Shown: positions 26,089 through 33,403 of the stretch, piece after piece
How the letters are laid out: the number at the start of each line of letters is the position of its first letter
Numbering within the stretch: position 1 is the first letter of the stretch
From: Nitrospiraceae bacterium
Lineage (GTDB): Bacteria > Nitrospirota > Nitrospiria > Nitrospirales > Nitrospiraceae
Reading direction: 5' to 3'
Length of the DNA stretch: 64,000 nt
Assembly (NCBI GenBank): GCA_919902505.1
Contig: CAKKRE010000012.1
Span: forward strand, 62,001-126,000
Program-made: the position numbers and the translations under genes
Notes under the pieces: model-generated
The model's database searches: none
What the model was told of the DNA's origin: nothing
Seen by the model: only the letters and a program-made list of their open reading frames with translations

Positions 26089-28929
26089 ATGACCCTCATC
26101 CTTCCCAACACCTCATCCGTCGTCGTCAGCGGCCTTCGGCAACTCCTTGGACAGGCGAAGGTCCGGAACGACGTACCCACGCTGACCGCCTACGCCGTCG
26201 ATGCCAGCATTTACCGGATGACCCCGCAAGCCGTCGTGCTCGCGGAACATGAAGGCGACATCGAGACCGTGGTCCGATTTGCGGTCGAGCGAGGCATTCC
26301 GCTCACGCCGCGCGCGGCCGGCACCAATCTGACCGGCTCTGCGATCGGCCCCGGCATCATCCTGGATATCTCCAAGATGAACCGGATTCTCGAAGTGAAT
26401 GAGGAGGAACGTTGGGCCCGTGTGCAGCCGGGGATCGTCCTGGCGGAATTGAACAAGCAGCTCGGACGACGCAATCTCCTCTTCGGTCCCGACCCGTCCA
26501 GCGGAGATATGTGCAAACTCGGGGGCATGCTCGCCAACAATTCGGCCGGGCCGCACACCCTGATCTATGGTGCCGTCAAAGACAACGTCCAGGCCATGCG
26601 TGTCTGCCTGCCGTCCGGGTCTTGGCTTTCCGCCTCGGCGATGAACCTGAACGATCCGGGGTTGGATCAGACCCTCGCGGCCCATCCATCGCTCAAGCCG
26701 ATCCTCGACCTCGTCCAGCGGCAGCGCGGCCTGATCGACAGCAAGAAGCCGACGGTGAGCAAGAATAGTTGCGGGTACAACCTGTTCGGTCTCGCCGACG
26801 GGCTGAGCCGCGGCTGTTTCGATCTGCCGAAACTGTTTGTCGGCAGCGAGGGCACGCTGGGGGTGGTGAGCGAAGCGACGCTTCGTCTCGTACCGAAACC
26901 ACAGGGCACGCTGACGGCGTTGATCCACTTTCGCCGTCTGGAAGAGGTCGGGGAGGCGGTGCCGCATCTCTTGGGCCTCCGGCCGAGCGCGCTGGAAGTC
27001 ATGGATGCGAACACGCTGAATCTGATCGGGCGGTCGGCGCATGGCATTCCTGCCGATGCCGCCGCGACGCTGCTGGCCGAACTCGACAGCAGCGAAGGCG
27101 AGGGCGACCTGCGCGAACGGGCCGACCAGATGGCCGCCATCTGCGCACGCTATCAACTGTGCGGCGACCTCACCATCGCCTATGACAAGGAGCAGCGGGA
27201 CCAACTGTGGAAAGCCAGAAAGGCCCTGTATCCCACGCTCTACCGGTTCGATCCGCGCAAGAAGCCGATTAACTTCGTGGACGACGTCGTGGTGCCCGCC
27301 ACACGGATCAGCGAGTTGATCCGCTACCTGGAAACCTTCTTCGAAGGACAGCATGTGCCGGTGGCGATCTTCGGCCATATCGGCAACGGCAACGCCCACA
27401 TCACGCCCTTGCTCGACCTGAACGACAGGCAGGACTTCGACAAGATGGTGCAGGCCTACCATGAGATTCACGGGGCGGTGCTGTCCCGGTTCGAGGGGTC
27501 CATTTGCGGCGAGCATGGGGACGGCCGCGTGCGGGCGGAATATGTGCGCAAGATGTTCGGGGAGGAGTTGTATCAACTCTTCGTGCAGGTGAAGCAGACG
27601 CTCGATCCCGCGAACGTGATGAACCCCGGCATCAAGATCAGCGAGACGCCCTTCACCGAACACATCGACTACCAGCGGCTGTCGAAACCCTGTGCGACCT
27701 GCGCGAAGTGCAATTCCGTCTGTCCGGTCTACGACGTGTTCCAGTCGGAGGACATGAGCTCGCGCGGCTGGTTCGAAATCGTCACGGCGAAGGACTACAG
27801 CTACCTCGACTCGAAGCGGGTGGTGGAGGCCTGCTTGAACTGCAAATCCTGCCGCACGATCTGTCCGGCCGGGGTGGATGTGTCGGAGCTGATCCTCCAG
27901 CGGCGCGCCGAGAACCCCAATCAGGGCTCGCGCTGGCTCTTCGCGCTGCAGGCGAAGCTGCCGATATTTGAAGCGATACTTAAGCTATTGGCCAAGACGC
28001 AGTCATGGTGGGATCGGCCCGCTCCGCGTGCCCTGCTCGAACGCCTGGCCGCGCCGGTGATGAAACGCATCGCCTCCACGGCAAAACTTCCGGCCGAGAT
28101 GATCTTGCCCAAACTCGCCACGACCCACCTGCGCGACCGGTATCCGGAGCTCACGCAACCATCGACGAAAAAGGCTGGCCCTCGCGTGGCCTACTTTCAT
28201 GGCTGTGCGGCGAACTACTTCGACGACGGGGTGGGGGACGCGGTCATTTCCGTCTTGCGTAAACATCGGGTAGAGCCGGAACTTCCGCCGCAGCGTTGTT
28301 CCGGGACGCCGATCGAGACCTATGGGCATGTGGATCTCGTGAAGGAGAATGCGCGCTTCAATCTGCAGTCCCTGGCGGGCTATGATCAGGTCGTCACCGG
28401 CTGCGCCTCCTGCACGCTGATGCTCAAGGAATACAAAAAGTTTTTCGAGAGTGGTCCGGAACAGCAGGCGGCGGACGCGTTGGCGAAGAAGGTCGTCCAC
28501 ATCACGGAATTCGTGGCGCGATCCGACCAACACCCACCGATGGGAACGCCGGAAGGCCGGACCGGGAAAGTCACCTACCACTCCTCCTGTCATCTGCGAG
28601 CCGCCGGGGTGACGAAAGAACCGCGGCAGTTGCTCAAACAGTTGCCCGGATCGGACTATGTGGAGATGACCGATGCCGATCGTTGCGCAGGCGGGGCCGG
28701 GACTTACATCGTGAAAGATTACGACACCTCGCAGAAGGTCTTCGACCGGAAGCGCCGGAATATCGAGCAGAGCGGGGCGGAGACGGTGGCCACCAGTTGC
28801 CCGGCCTGCATGATTCAGCTCAGCAACGGCATGCGCGGCCGAGTGGCGGTGAAACATGTGGCGCAGCTACTTAACGACGCCTATGAGGCGGGGGCTGCAA
28901 CAGAGACAGGACCAGGAGCCGGGCAATGA
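26089..28929 (+). CDS. Fused FAD-linked and Fe-S D-2-hydroxyacid dehydrogenase (GlcD-GlcF type)
   Basis: A 946-residue fusion. The N-terminal half is a PCMH-type FAD oxidase (FAD-binding region with PLTPRAAGTNLTGSAIGPG near residue 65-83 and a C-terminal FAD-oxidase cap ending near HGDGRVRAEYVRK). The second half is a GlcF-like Fe-S subunit: two 4Fe-4S motifs (Cys535, 538, 541, 545 and Cys582, 585, 588, 592) and two CCG-type domains (GCAANYFDDG and SSCHLRAAGVTKEPRQL). Such proteins oxidise D-lactate or glycolate and pass electrons to the membrane. The last 4 nt overlap the dihaem gene, suggesting that protein as the electron acceptor. D-lactate versus glycolate is unresolved. Confidence 0.92.
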   Translation: MTLILPNTSSVVVSGLRQLLGQAKVRNDVPTLTAYAVDASIYRMTPQAVVLAEHEGDIETVVRFAVERGIPLTPRAAGTNLTGSAIGPGIILDISKMNRILEVNEEERWARVQPGIVLAELNKQLGRRNLLFGPDPSSGDMCKLGGMLANNSAGPHTLIYGAVKDNVQAMRVCLPSGSWLSASAMNLNDPGLDQTLAAHPSLKPILDLVQRQRGLIDSKKPTVSKNSCGYNLFGLADGLSRGCFDLPKLFVGSEGTLGVVSEATLRLVPKPQGTLTALIHFRRLEEVGEAVPHLLGLRPSALEVMDANTLNLIGRSAHGIPADAAATLLAELDSSEGEGDLRERADQMAAICARYQLCGDLTIAYDKEQRDQLWKARKALYPTLYRFDPRKKPINFVDDVVVPATRISELIRYLETFFEGQHVPVAIFGHIGNGNAHITPLLDLNDRQDFDKMVQAYHEIHGAVLSRFEGSICGEHGDGRVRAEYVRKMFGEELYQLFVQVKQTLDPANVMNPGIKISETPFTEHIDYQRLSKPCATCAKCNSVCPVYDVFQSEDMSSRGWFEIVTAKDYSYLDSKRVVEACLNCKSCRTICPAGVDVSELILQRRAENPNQGSRWLFALQAKLPIFEAILKLLAKTQSWWDRPAPRALLERLAAPVMKRIASTAKLPAEMILPKLATTHLRDRYPELTQPSTKKAGPRVAYFHGCAANYFDDGVGDAVISVLRKHRVEPELPPQRCSGTPIETYGHVDLVKENARFNLQSLAGYDQVVTGCASCTLMLKEYKKFFESGPEQQAADALAKKVVHITEFVARSDQHPPMGTPEGRTGKVTYHSSCHLRAAGVTKEPRQLLKQLPGSDYVEMTDADRCAGGAGTYIVKDYDTSQKVFDRKRRNIEQSGAETVATSCPACMIQLSNGMRGRVAVKHVAQLLNDAYEAGAATETGPGAGQ

Positions 28930-29168
28930 CCTTTCGTAAAGTGGATATCATTTTTGTCGTGCTGGCGCTGCTCGTGGTGGGAGGCGTGGCCCTGCTGCCG
29001 TCGCCGCGCGACCGTAACCCGAAGGTGCCGGCCAACGGTGCGCATCAGGCCGTGACGGTGGAGAAGGATTGCCTGGCTTGCCATGTGCCGACAGGCGCGC
29101 GTCCCTTGCCGGTGCAACATCCCAAGCGACAGGATTGCCTGCACTGCCACGCGCGGGTGCAGGGGTGA
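28926..29168 (+). CDS. Small membrane-anchored dihaem c-type cytochrome
   Basis: An 80-residue protein with an N-terminal membrane anchor (residues 6-25, IIFVVLALLVVGGVALLP) and two CXXCH haem-c motifs, CLACH and CLHCH, in the second half, each after a His-containing stretch that could supply distal ligands. The length and layout recall the anchors of NapB/NrfB-like small multihaem proteins. Its ATG overlaps the stop of the FAD/Fe-S dehydrogenase gene, so the two are translationally coupled and it probably accepts electrons from that enzyme at the membrane; the topology of that transfer needs explanation since the enzyme lacks a signal peptide. Confidence 0.82.
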   Translation: MTFRKVDIIFVVLALLVVGGVALLPSPRDRNPKVPANGAHQAVTVEKDCLACHVPTGARPLPVQHPKRQDCLHCHARVQG

Positions 29169-29230
29169 CGGGAGGCCGTCGTTCGTGAAGCGTCGTTCGT
29201 CTCTCGTGTTGAGCTTCCGTCACTGACTCT

Positions 29231-29262
29231 TAGCCATATGCTATAAGCCATACGCTCCTCTT
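29231..29262. repeat. AGCCATA-type interspersed repeat
   Basis: Contains tagccatatgctataagcc followed by atacgctcctctt. One of several copies of a degenerate repeat built from GCTAT/AGCCATA/GGCCATAAGC words ending in GCTCTT, always intergenic here. Confidence 0.55.
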
Positions 29263-29289
29263 ACTAATCTCATGAAGGATCTATAGACC

Positions 29290-29568
29290 ATGGTCAAAGT
29301 ATTGATTCTCGGGCCGACGTTACAACAGCGGGTGACGGAACCGGAATTGGATGTGGAAGTGGAAGGATCGGTGCCCATCAAGCTACTGATCGAAGGCAAT
29401 GCCGACCTCATGGATGCGCTGGCGCCGTTCGTCGTCCGCGGTGAATTGCTGGTGACCGTGAACCGCAAGGTCGGCTCGCTCGATTCCGTGGTGAAAGACG
29501 GCGACGTGTTGAAGATCTCTCATCAATCGCGGGCCTCCTACGACGGCACCACCGACATTCCCACCTGA
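29290..29568 (+). CDS. Beta-grasp (ThiS/MoaD-like) protein without C-terminal Gly-Gly
   Basis: A 92-residue protein. The order of strands and the stretch LLVTVNRKVGSLDSVVKDGDVLKI is that of ThiS/MoaD sulphur carriers (the VNG..V....LKDGDEV region), and ALAPFVVRGELLVTV replaces the usual helix end. The C-terminus continues past the core to TTDIPT and lacks the diglycine needed for adenylation and sulphur transfer. It therefore may be a non-catalytic beta-grasp protein or a member with different chemistry. It stands alone between two repeat-bearing gaps. Confidence 0.65.
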   Translation: MVKVLILGPTLQQRVTEPELDVEVEGSVPIKLLIEGNADLMDALAPFVVRGELLVTVNRKVGSLDSVVKDGDVLKISHQSRASYDGTTDIPT

Positions 29569-29600
29569 GCAGGCGACCACGGGGCGAGGAGGGACAAGAG

Positions 29601-29663
29601 CGTATAGCCGGGGGGCACTTCCTACCATCGGCTATTAGCTATCAGCCATAGGCTCTTCTCTCT
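29601..29663. repeat. AGCCATA-type interspersed repeat
   Basis: The best part (29630-29663) reads ggctattagctatcagcc, then ataggctcttctctctt. It lies between the beta-grasp gene and the WYL regulator gene. Confidence 0.55.
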
Positions 29664-29739
29664 TTCCGCAGCTCTTCTCTCCCTCGGGCCATCCTGGTAG
29701 ACTGGCCGCGCAATCGACCGGACCGGGAGCGGGGAGACG

Positions 29740-30726
29740 ATGGCGCGCAACGATCAGGCGGTGCGTCTGCTGGTGGTGTTGAAGCAGCTGGAGGGGGCCA
29801 GGCAAGGCCTCACGCTGGAGCAGCTGGCTGAGTCGCTCGCGCCCGGATCCACCCGCCATCCCCGCACCCTCCGCCGCGACCTCGCCGCGCTGGAAGAAGC
29901 CGGCTACCCCCTCGTCACCGAACGCATCAACGGCCATACCTGCTGGCGGCTCATGGAAGGATTTCGCAACGTCCCCGGGTTGCGCTTCTCCCCCTCTGAG
30001 CTGATGGCGCTGACCTTCAGCCGCCGGCTCATTACTCCACTGGAAGGCACGGAACTCCACACATCACTACAGTCTGCGTTGGGCAAGGCCGCCGCCGCGT
30101 TGCCGCCGCAGGGCGTGGCGTTGGTGCAACAACTCGACGGTACCTTCAGCGTCGGCCTGGGCCCGCACAAGCGCTATCGGCAGCATCGCGAAACCATCGA
30201 CCGGCTCACGAGGTCCATCGCCGACGCGACCACCGTGCAGATTCGCTACGACTCCGCCTCACGCGGCCGCACGACCAGGCGCGAAGTGGATCCCTATCGA
30301 CTCTGGTACGCCAGCGGCGGCCTCTACCTCATTGCCTACTGCCATCTGCGGCGCGAGCCGCGCATGTTCGCGGTGGAGCGAATCAAGTCCGTTACCCCCA
30401 CCGACCATCCCTATCAGATGCCGCTGCATTTCGATCTCGACGCCTTCGTGCAGGACGCGCTTACGGTCATGCGCGGGCCGCGCATCGAGGTGGAGTTGGA
30501 ATTCAACAAGGCCACCGCCGCCTGGGTGAAAGATCGAGTCTGGCATGCCACGCAGGGAACCAAACGAACCAAAGGTGGCGGCTTACGCATGACCCTCTCC
30601 GTGGCCGATACCAGAGAGTTGACGGGGTGGGTGCTGAGCTTCGGCAGCGGGGTGAAGGTGCTCAAGCCCGACAGCCTCCGGGACGCCGTGCGTCAGGAAG
30701 CGCAACGGATCGCGGCGCAAGCATAG
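29740..30726 (+). CDS. HTH-WYL domain transcriptional regulator
   Basis: A 328-residue regulator. Residues about 1-65 form a winged HTH (LEQLAESL, RTLRRDLAALEEAGYPLV). A WYL domain lies near 145-225, with the variant LWYASGGLYLIAYCHLRREPRMFAVERI containing the R/F/R pattern, followed by a WCX-like C-terminus (GWVLSFGSGVKVLKPDSLRDAV). WYL regulators bind nucleic-acid ligands and often control defence or DNA-damage genes. It stands at the left border of a region full of TA and restriction genes, so it could regulate them; that is inferred. Its stop is abutted by the BrnT remnant. Confidence 0.9.
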   Translation: MARNDQAVRLLVVLKQLEGARQGLTLEQLAESLAPGSTRHPRTLRRDLAALEEAGYPLVTERINGHTCWRLMEGFRNVPGLRFSPSELMALTFSRRLITPLEGTELHTSLQSALGKAAAALPPQGVALVQQLDGTFSVGLGPHKRYRQHRETIDRLTRSIADATTVQIRYDSASRGRTTRREVDPYRLWYASGGLYLIAYCHLRREPRMFAVERIKSVTPTDHPYQMPLHFDLDAFVQDALTVMRGPRIEVELEFNKATAAWVKDRVWHATQGTKRTKGGGLRMTLSVADTRELTGWVLSFGSGVKVLKPDSLRDAVRQEAQRIAAQA

Positions 30727-30866
30727 GCCAATCTCTGTCAGGGCGAATCCTCTTTGTGGTGTATACGATACGAAGGAGAGACCATGAAAAAGAAACCATC
30801 CGGCTCATCAGCGCAAGGCAGGCGAGTCGAAAAGAGCGTCAAGCATATACCGGACTCGCAAATTGA
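30723..30866 (+). pseudogene. 5'-truncated BrnT-like toxin remnant
   Basis: Translation from 30723 gives IGQSLSGRILFVVYTIR, then ETIRLISARQASRKERQAYT before a stop. This matches the C-terminal half of BrnT RelE-fold toxins (GRVLFVVYTxR, then RIISARxATRxERxxYE). The N-terminal half is missing: upstream in this frame is the end of the WYL gene. No start codon or ribosome site serves it, so it is a remnant. It overlaps the BrnA-like remnant in another frame, the gene order known for BrnTA. Confidence 0.6.
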
Positions 30867-30960
30867 TTTCTCCGATATCCCGGAAGCGTCGGATGTAGAG
30901 TTGAAACGTATGCGTCGGGTAGACGGATCTAGGCAGCGGGCAACGGGGAAATGTGATTAA
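30784..30960 (+). pseudogene. 3'-truncated BrnA-like antitoxin remnant
   Basis: A 58-residue frame. The stretch SQIDFSDIPEASDVELKRMR ending RRV matches the N-terminal part of BrnA antitoxins (DFSDIPELTDEQLxxMRRVGRP). After that point the frame reads unrelated residues and stops, so the ribbon-helix-helix part is missing. ACGAAGGAGAG precedes the ATG and could drive translation, but the product would lack DNA binding. Its end overlaps the convergent higA 3' end by 32 nt, which may mark the break point. Confidence 0.55.
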
Positions 30961-31243
30961 TTTGGGCCTTGATATTCCGCGCCGCGTCCCAGAGATCGAC
31001 CGCACGCTGGGCGTTGAGCCAGAACTCGGGGCTGTTCCCAAAGAATCGTGAAAGCCGCAGCGCCATCTCAGGACTGACCCCCCGCCGCTCCTGCAGCAAT
31101 TCGTTCAAGGTCTGGCGAGAAACCCGGATTGCTCTGGCACAGCCGGATACGGTCAAGCCATACTCTGGCAGGAAATCTTCGCGCAGCATCGCGCCCGGAT
31201 GAGTAGGCCGAACTTTGCGTGCTCGCTTATTGGGGATGCTCAT
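30929..31243 (-). CDS. higA: HigA-family antitoxin
   Basis: A 104-residue XRE-HTH protein of the HigA type: THPGAMLREDFLPEYGLTVS, then the HTH ARAIRVSRQTLNELLQERRG and the family ending RFFGNSPEFWLNAQ. It neutralises the HigB toxin and represses the operon. It lies 12 nt after higB on the minus strand (toxin first, the normal higBA order). The last residues (from about NHISPLPAA) extend slightly beyond the family core. Its 3' end overlaps the BrnA remnant from the other strand. Confidence 0.92.
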   Translation of the reverse strand: MSIPNKRARKVRPTHPGAMLREDFLPEYGLTVSGCARAIRVSRQTLNELLQERRGVSPEMALRLSRFFGNSPEFWLNAQRAVDLWDAARNIKAQINHISPLPAA

Positions 31244-31255
31244 GACACACCTCTG

Positions 31256-31537
31256 CTAGTGGTAGTCTGTGATCTCGACGTCGAAGGCGTCGCCGGATTC
31301 AAAGCGGAAGCAGATCCGCCATTGGTCGTTCACGGAAATCGAATACTGCCCAGCCCGATCGTGCTCCAATCTGTGCAGCCGATTACTCGGAGGAACCTTC
31401 AAGTCTGACACGCTCATCGCAAGATCTAGGTACTCTAACTTCCGCAATGCTCGTTCCCACATATCGGGTGGAAAGCGCTTGGACGTACCGGTGTCATACA
31501 GATCCTTCGTGCGCTTGTCGGCAAAGCTTTTGATCAC
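31256..31537 (-). CDS. higB: HigB-family toxin (RelE fold mRNA interferase)
   Basis: A 93-residue HigB. I use GTG 31537, which gives VIKSFADKRTKDLYDTG, the usual N-terminus; an upstream in-frame ATG at 31609 would add 24 atypical residues. Family signatures are FPPDMWERALRKLEYLDLA, LKVPPSNRLHRLEHDRAGQY, then WRICFRF and VEITDYH. It cleaves mRNA at the ribosome when HigA is lost. The gene has no strong Shine-Dalgarno site, common for autoregulated TA modules. The module appears intact. Confidence 0.9.
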   Translation of the reverse strand: MIKSFADKRTKDLYDTGTSKRFPPDMWERALRKLEYLDLAMSVSDLKVPPSNRLHRLEHDRAGQYSISVNDQWRICFRFESGDAFDVEITDYH

Positions 31538-31635
31538 GTGTGAAGTGTAACGTGATGCGTGACACCAGTCAACCATCTCGCTATCGCGTATTGAGGTTTT
31601 CTTTCCCATACCTCAGCCCTCAAGCCCCAGCACTC

Positions 31636-31675
31636 AGGAATTCATCGGCCCCTCCTACGGGGCCGATGAATTCCT
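31636..31675. repeat. Perfect 17-bp inverted repeat with 6-nt loop
   Basis: Arms AGGAATTCATCGGCCCC (31636-31652) and its exact complement (31659-31675) flank TCCTAC. It lies between higB and the next TA module, which read away from each other, so it is not a terminator for either. It could be an insertion scar, a hairpin substrate or a regulatory structure. Confidence 0.7.
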
Positions 31676-31704
31676 TGGAGCAAGGGGGGCAGCTGCCCGG
31701 ATTG

Positions 31705-31730
31705 ATACTATGTCATATATGACATAGTAT
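31705..31730. promoter_or_regulatory. Perfect 26-bp palindrome, likely TA operator
   Basis: ATACTATGTCATA followed by its exact complement, with no spacer. It lies 27 nt before the frameshifted toxin gene, where XRE antitoxins normally bind to repress their operon; it also contains TATGTCATATATGACATA, whose centre could overlap a -10 box. Confidence 0.7.
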
Positions 31731-31756
31731 TCTGCATCGAGTCGGGAGTGTGCGTG

Positions 31757-32099
31757 ATGGCAGGCAGGGGAGGAAAGCCGCTTGTGTGGTTCAAGGGGGA
31801 AGTCAAAACGCCTCCGTTTACCCAAGCGGCACGCCTCGAAGCGGGATATCGGTTACGGCTCTTGCAGGAAGGAGAGTCTCTCGGACTTCCGCACTCACGA
31901 CCCATGCCGGTTATTGGCGTACGATGCCATGAGTTGCGGATCAACGGAGGGGAGCACCTTTCGCATCATCTATCGGGCCGATGCCGATGCCGTGGTCATC
32001 CTTGATGTGGTGAAAAAGAAGACCGAGCAGACCCCGCAGTCGGTTGTTGAAACCTGCCGGCGTCGGCTCAGAGACTATGACAGAGCGATGGGATTGTAG
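31757..32099 (+). pseudogene. Frameshifted Gp49-like (HigB-type) toxin
   Basis: A RelE-superfamily toxin split over two frames. The 5' part (from ATG 31757) reads MAGRGGKPLVWFKGEVKTPP, with LGLPHSRPMPVIGVRCHELR before the break; the 3' part, in the +1 frame, reads STFRIIYRADADAVVILDVV and ends with RRRLRDYDRAMGL. Joined, they give a full phage-derived Gp49-like toxin of about 113 residues. The break lies at about 31940-31955, in the G-rich run ggaggggagc, and is explained by one extra base. Without recoding the toxin is inactive. The antitoxin gene follows 11 nt after the stop. Confidence 0.75.
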
Positions 32100-32110
32100 G
32101 AGGACTTCAG

Positions 32111-32452
32111 ATGAAGAACACAAAACGGGCCAAGCTGGAAGCGGCCGGATGGGCCGTCGGGTCGGTGAAGGAGTTCCTGGGCCTGTCGGAGGCAGAGTCG
32201 GCGCTCATCGACATGAAGTTAGCCCTCAGTCGGAGTGTGCGAGAGCGACGAAATAAACAGGGCCTGTCACAAGTTCAACTGGCTGAGCGCCTCCAATCCA
32301 GCCAATCCAGGGTGGCGAAAATGGAAGCCGGTGACCCGTCCGTCTCAATGGATCTGCTGGTCAGCTCGCTGCTCCTTCTCGGAGCCACCTCCGCAGATCT
32401 CGCCAAAGCGATCAGCGGCGAAGGGCGCAGCAGAAAGGGGCGGGCAACATAG
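32111..32452 (+). CDS. XRE-family antitoxin
   Basis: A 113-residue protein with an N-terminal extension (residues 1-45, WAVGSVKEFLGLSEAESALI) typical of antitoxins paired with Gp49-type toxins, and a C-terminal XRE HTH (RNKQGLSQVQLAERLQSSQS, then RVAKMEAGDPSVSMDLLV). TAGGAGGAC precedes the ATG. The gene is intact although its toxin is frameshifted, so it may persist as a repressor of the palindromic operator at 31705 or as an anti-addiction gene. Confidence 0.9.
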   Translation: MKNTKRAKLEAAGWAVGSVKEFLGLSEAESALIDMKLALSRSVRERRNKQGLSQVQLAERLQSSQSRVAKMEAGDPSVSMDLLVSSLLLLGATSADLAKAISGEGRSRKGRAT

Positions 32453-32798
32453 CCAAAGGGCTGTGACCATACCGTGACCTCTCGTTTCCCTTACATTTCA
32501 CGTCTTCCGCTTCCTGGTCTGCGTTTTACGCCTCCCGTTTCACCTTTCACGATTGACGTTTCACGTGCGATGCCTCCCGTTTCTCAACGAGCGACACTTC
32601 ACGATTCACGAGATACGGTTCTTTCGAGATACGCTTTACGAACGACGAGACCCGATCCCCCAGATTTTGAGGTCCTGCTATCAGCCATTGGCCATAAGCT
32701 ATGAGCTCTCGTTTCCGACCGAGCTACACTGCACAGCGGGGGCTTTCCAGCTGGCCTTCCCCACGGGTTTTGGCTACACTAGGCACAGGAGACAGGTG
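32453..32798. repeat. Repeat-filled intergenic region (TTTCACG and AGCCATA families)
   Basis: A 346-bp gap without a gene. The first half is dense with variants of CGTTTCACG, CTTCACGATTCACGAG and CGAGATACGCTTTACGAACG; the second contains a copy of the AGCCATA repeat (32677-32710, gctatcagccattggcc followed by ataagctatgagctct). The words are degenerate and not evenly spaced. Open frames reading through it are repeat-derived. Confidence 0.6.
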
Positions 32799-33095
32799 AT
32801 GAACATCCGCCAATTACTCCAGTCCAAGCGAGCGCAGATTCTCACCATTGCTGCGCGGCACGGTGCGCGAAAGGTGAGGGTGTTTGGATCGGTCGCGCGT
32901 GGAACCGCTCGTCGGAATAGTGACATCGACTTCCTCGTTGAGATGGAGGAAGGTCGAAGCCTGCTGGACCATGCGGCACTGATCCTCGACCTGGAGCGAT
33001 TGCTGAAACGATCGGTCGATGTGGCATCCGAACGTGGCCTTCGACGCCTGGTTCGAAAGAATGTCTTAAAAGATGCCATTGCTTATGAGGGATGA
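32799..33095 (+). CDS. Minimal nucleotidyltransferase (MntA-like)
   Basis: A 98-residue MNT-type nucleotidyltransferase. The active-site motif GSVARGTARRNSDIDFLVEM (GS..RG....SD.D) is complete, and KRSVDVASERGLR provides the usual second half. The ATG at 32799 has AGGAGA upstream; earlier in-frame starts fall in repeats. In MntA-HepT modules this enzyme adds AMP units to the HEPN RNase partner. Here no HEPN gene follows, only a 13-codon start (33085-33126) that resembles a HepT beginning, so the antitoxin appears orphaned. Confidence 0.88.
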   Translation: MNIRQLLQSKRAQILTIAARHGARKVRVFGSVARGTARRNSDIDFLVEMEEGRSLLDHAALILDLERLLKRSVDVASERGLRRLVRKNVLKDAIAYEG

Positions 33096-33138
33096 CCGAA
33101 GTCAGACTGCGAATCGTATCCGATGAAACGGGAGTGCG

Positions 33139-33399
33139 ATGCCTGAACTCTGTCGTTTCTTCGGGATGATCATTACCATGTTTTATGATGACCATGCCCC
33201 ACCGCATTTTCATGTGCGCTATGGTGAGCATAAGGCCATCATCGCCATTGAGTCATTGGCGCTCTTAGAAGGATATTTGCCGCCGCGTGCATTGGGACTC
33301 GTTGCCGAATGGGGCGCACTTCATCGAGATGAGTTGAAAGACGACTGGACACTTGCAGAGCAGCGGGCACCGCTCAAGAAAATTAAGCCGCTGGAGTAA
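33139..33399 (+). CDS. DUF4160 protein
   Basis: An 86-residue protein of the DUF4160 type: MPELCRFFGMIITMFYDDH, then APPHFHVRYGEHKAII and LPPRALGLVAEWGALHRDEL. The His-rich PPHFHVRY core is the family hallmark. It lies 5 nt before a DUF2442 gene, a pair often seen together and widely suspected to be a small TA-like or phage-derived module. The biochemical role is unknown; no active site is established. Confidence 0.85.
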   Translation: MPELCRFFGMIITMFYDDHAPPHFHVRYGEHKAIIAIESLALLEGYLPPRALGLVAEWGALHRDELKDDWTLAEQRAPLKKIKPLE

Positions 33400-33403
33400 G
33401 GCC

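Noticed and set aside
26113-27663. 516-codon minus-strand frame opposite the FAD/Fe-S dehydrogenase gene
   Set aside because: A shadow of the sense gene; composition and motifs give no support.
31757-32099. Programmed frameshift in the toxin gene
   Set aside because: The break lies in a short G-rich run without a clear slippery heptamer, pseudoknot or internal Shine-Dalgarno at the right distance; decay or sequencing error is simpler.
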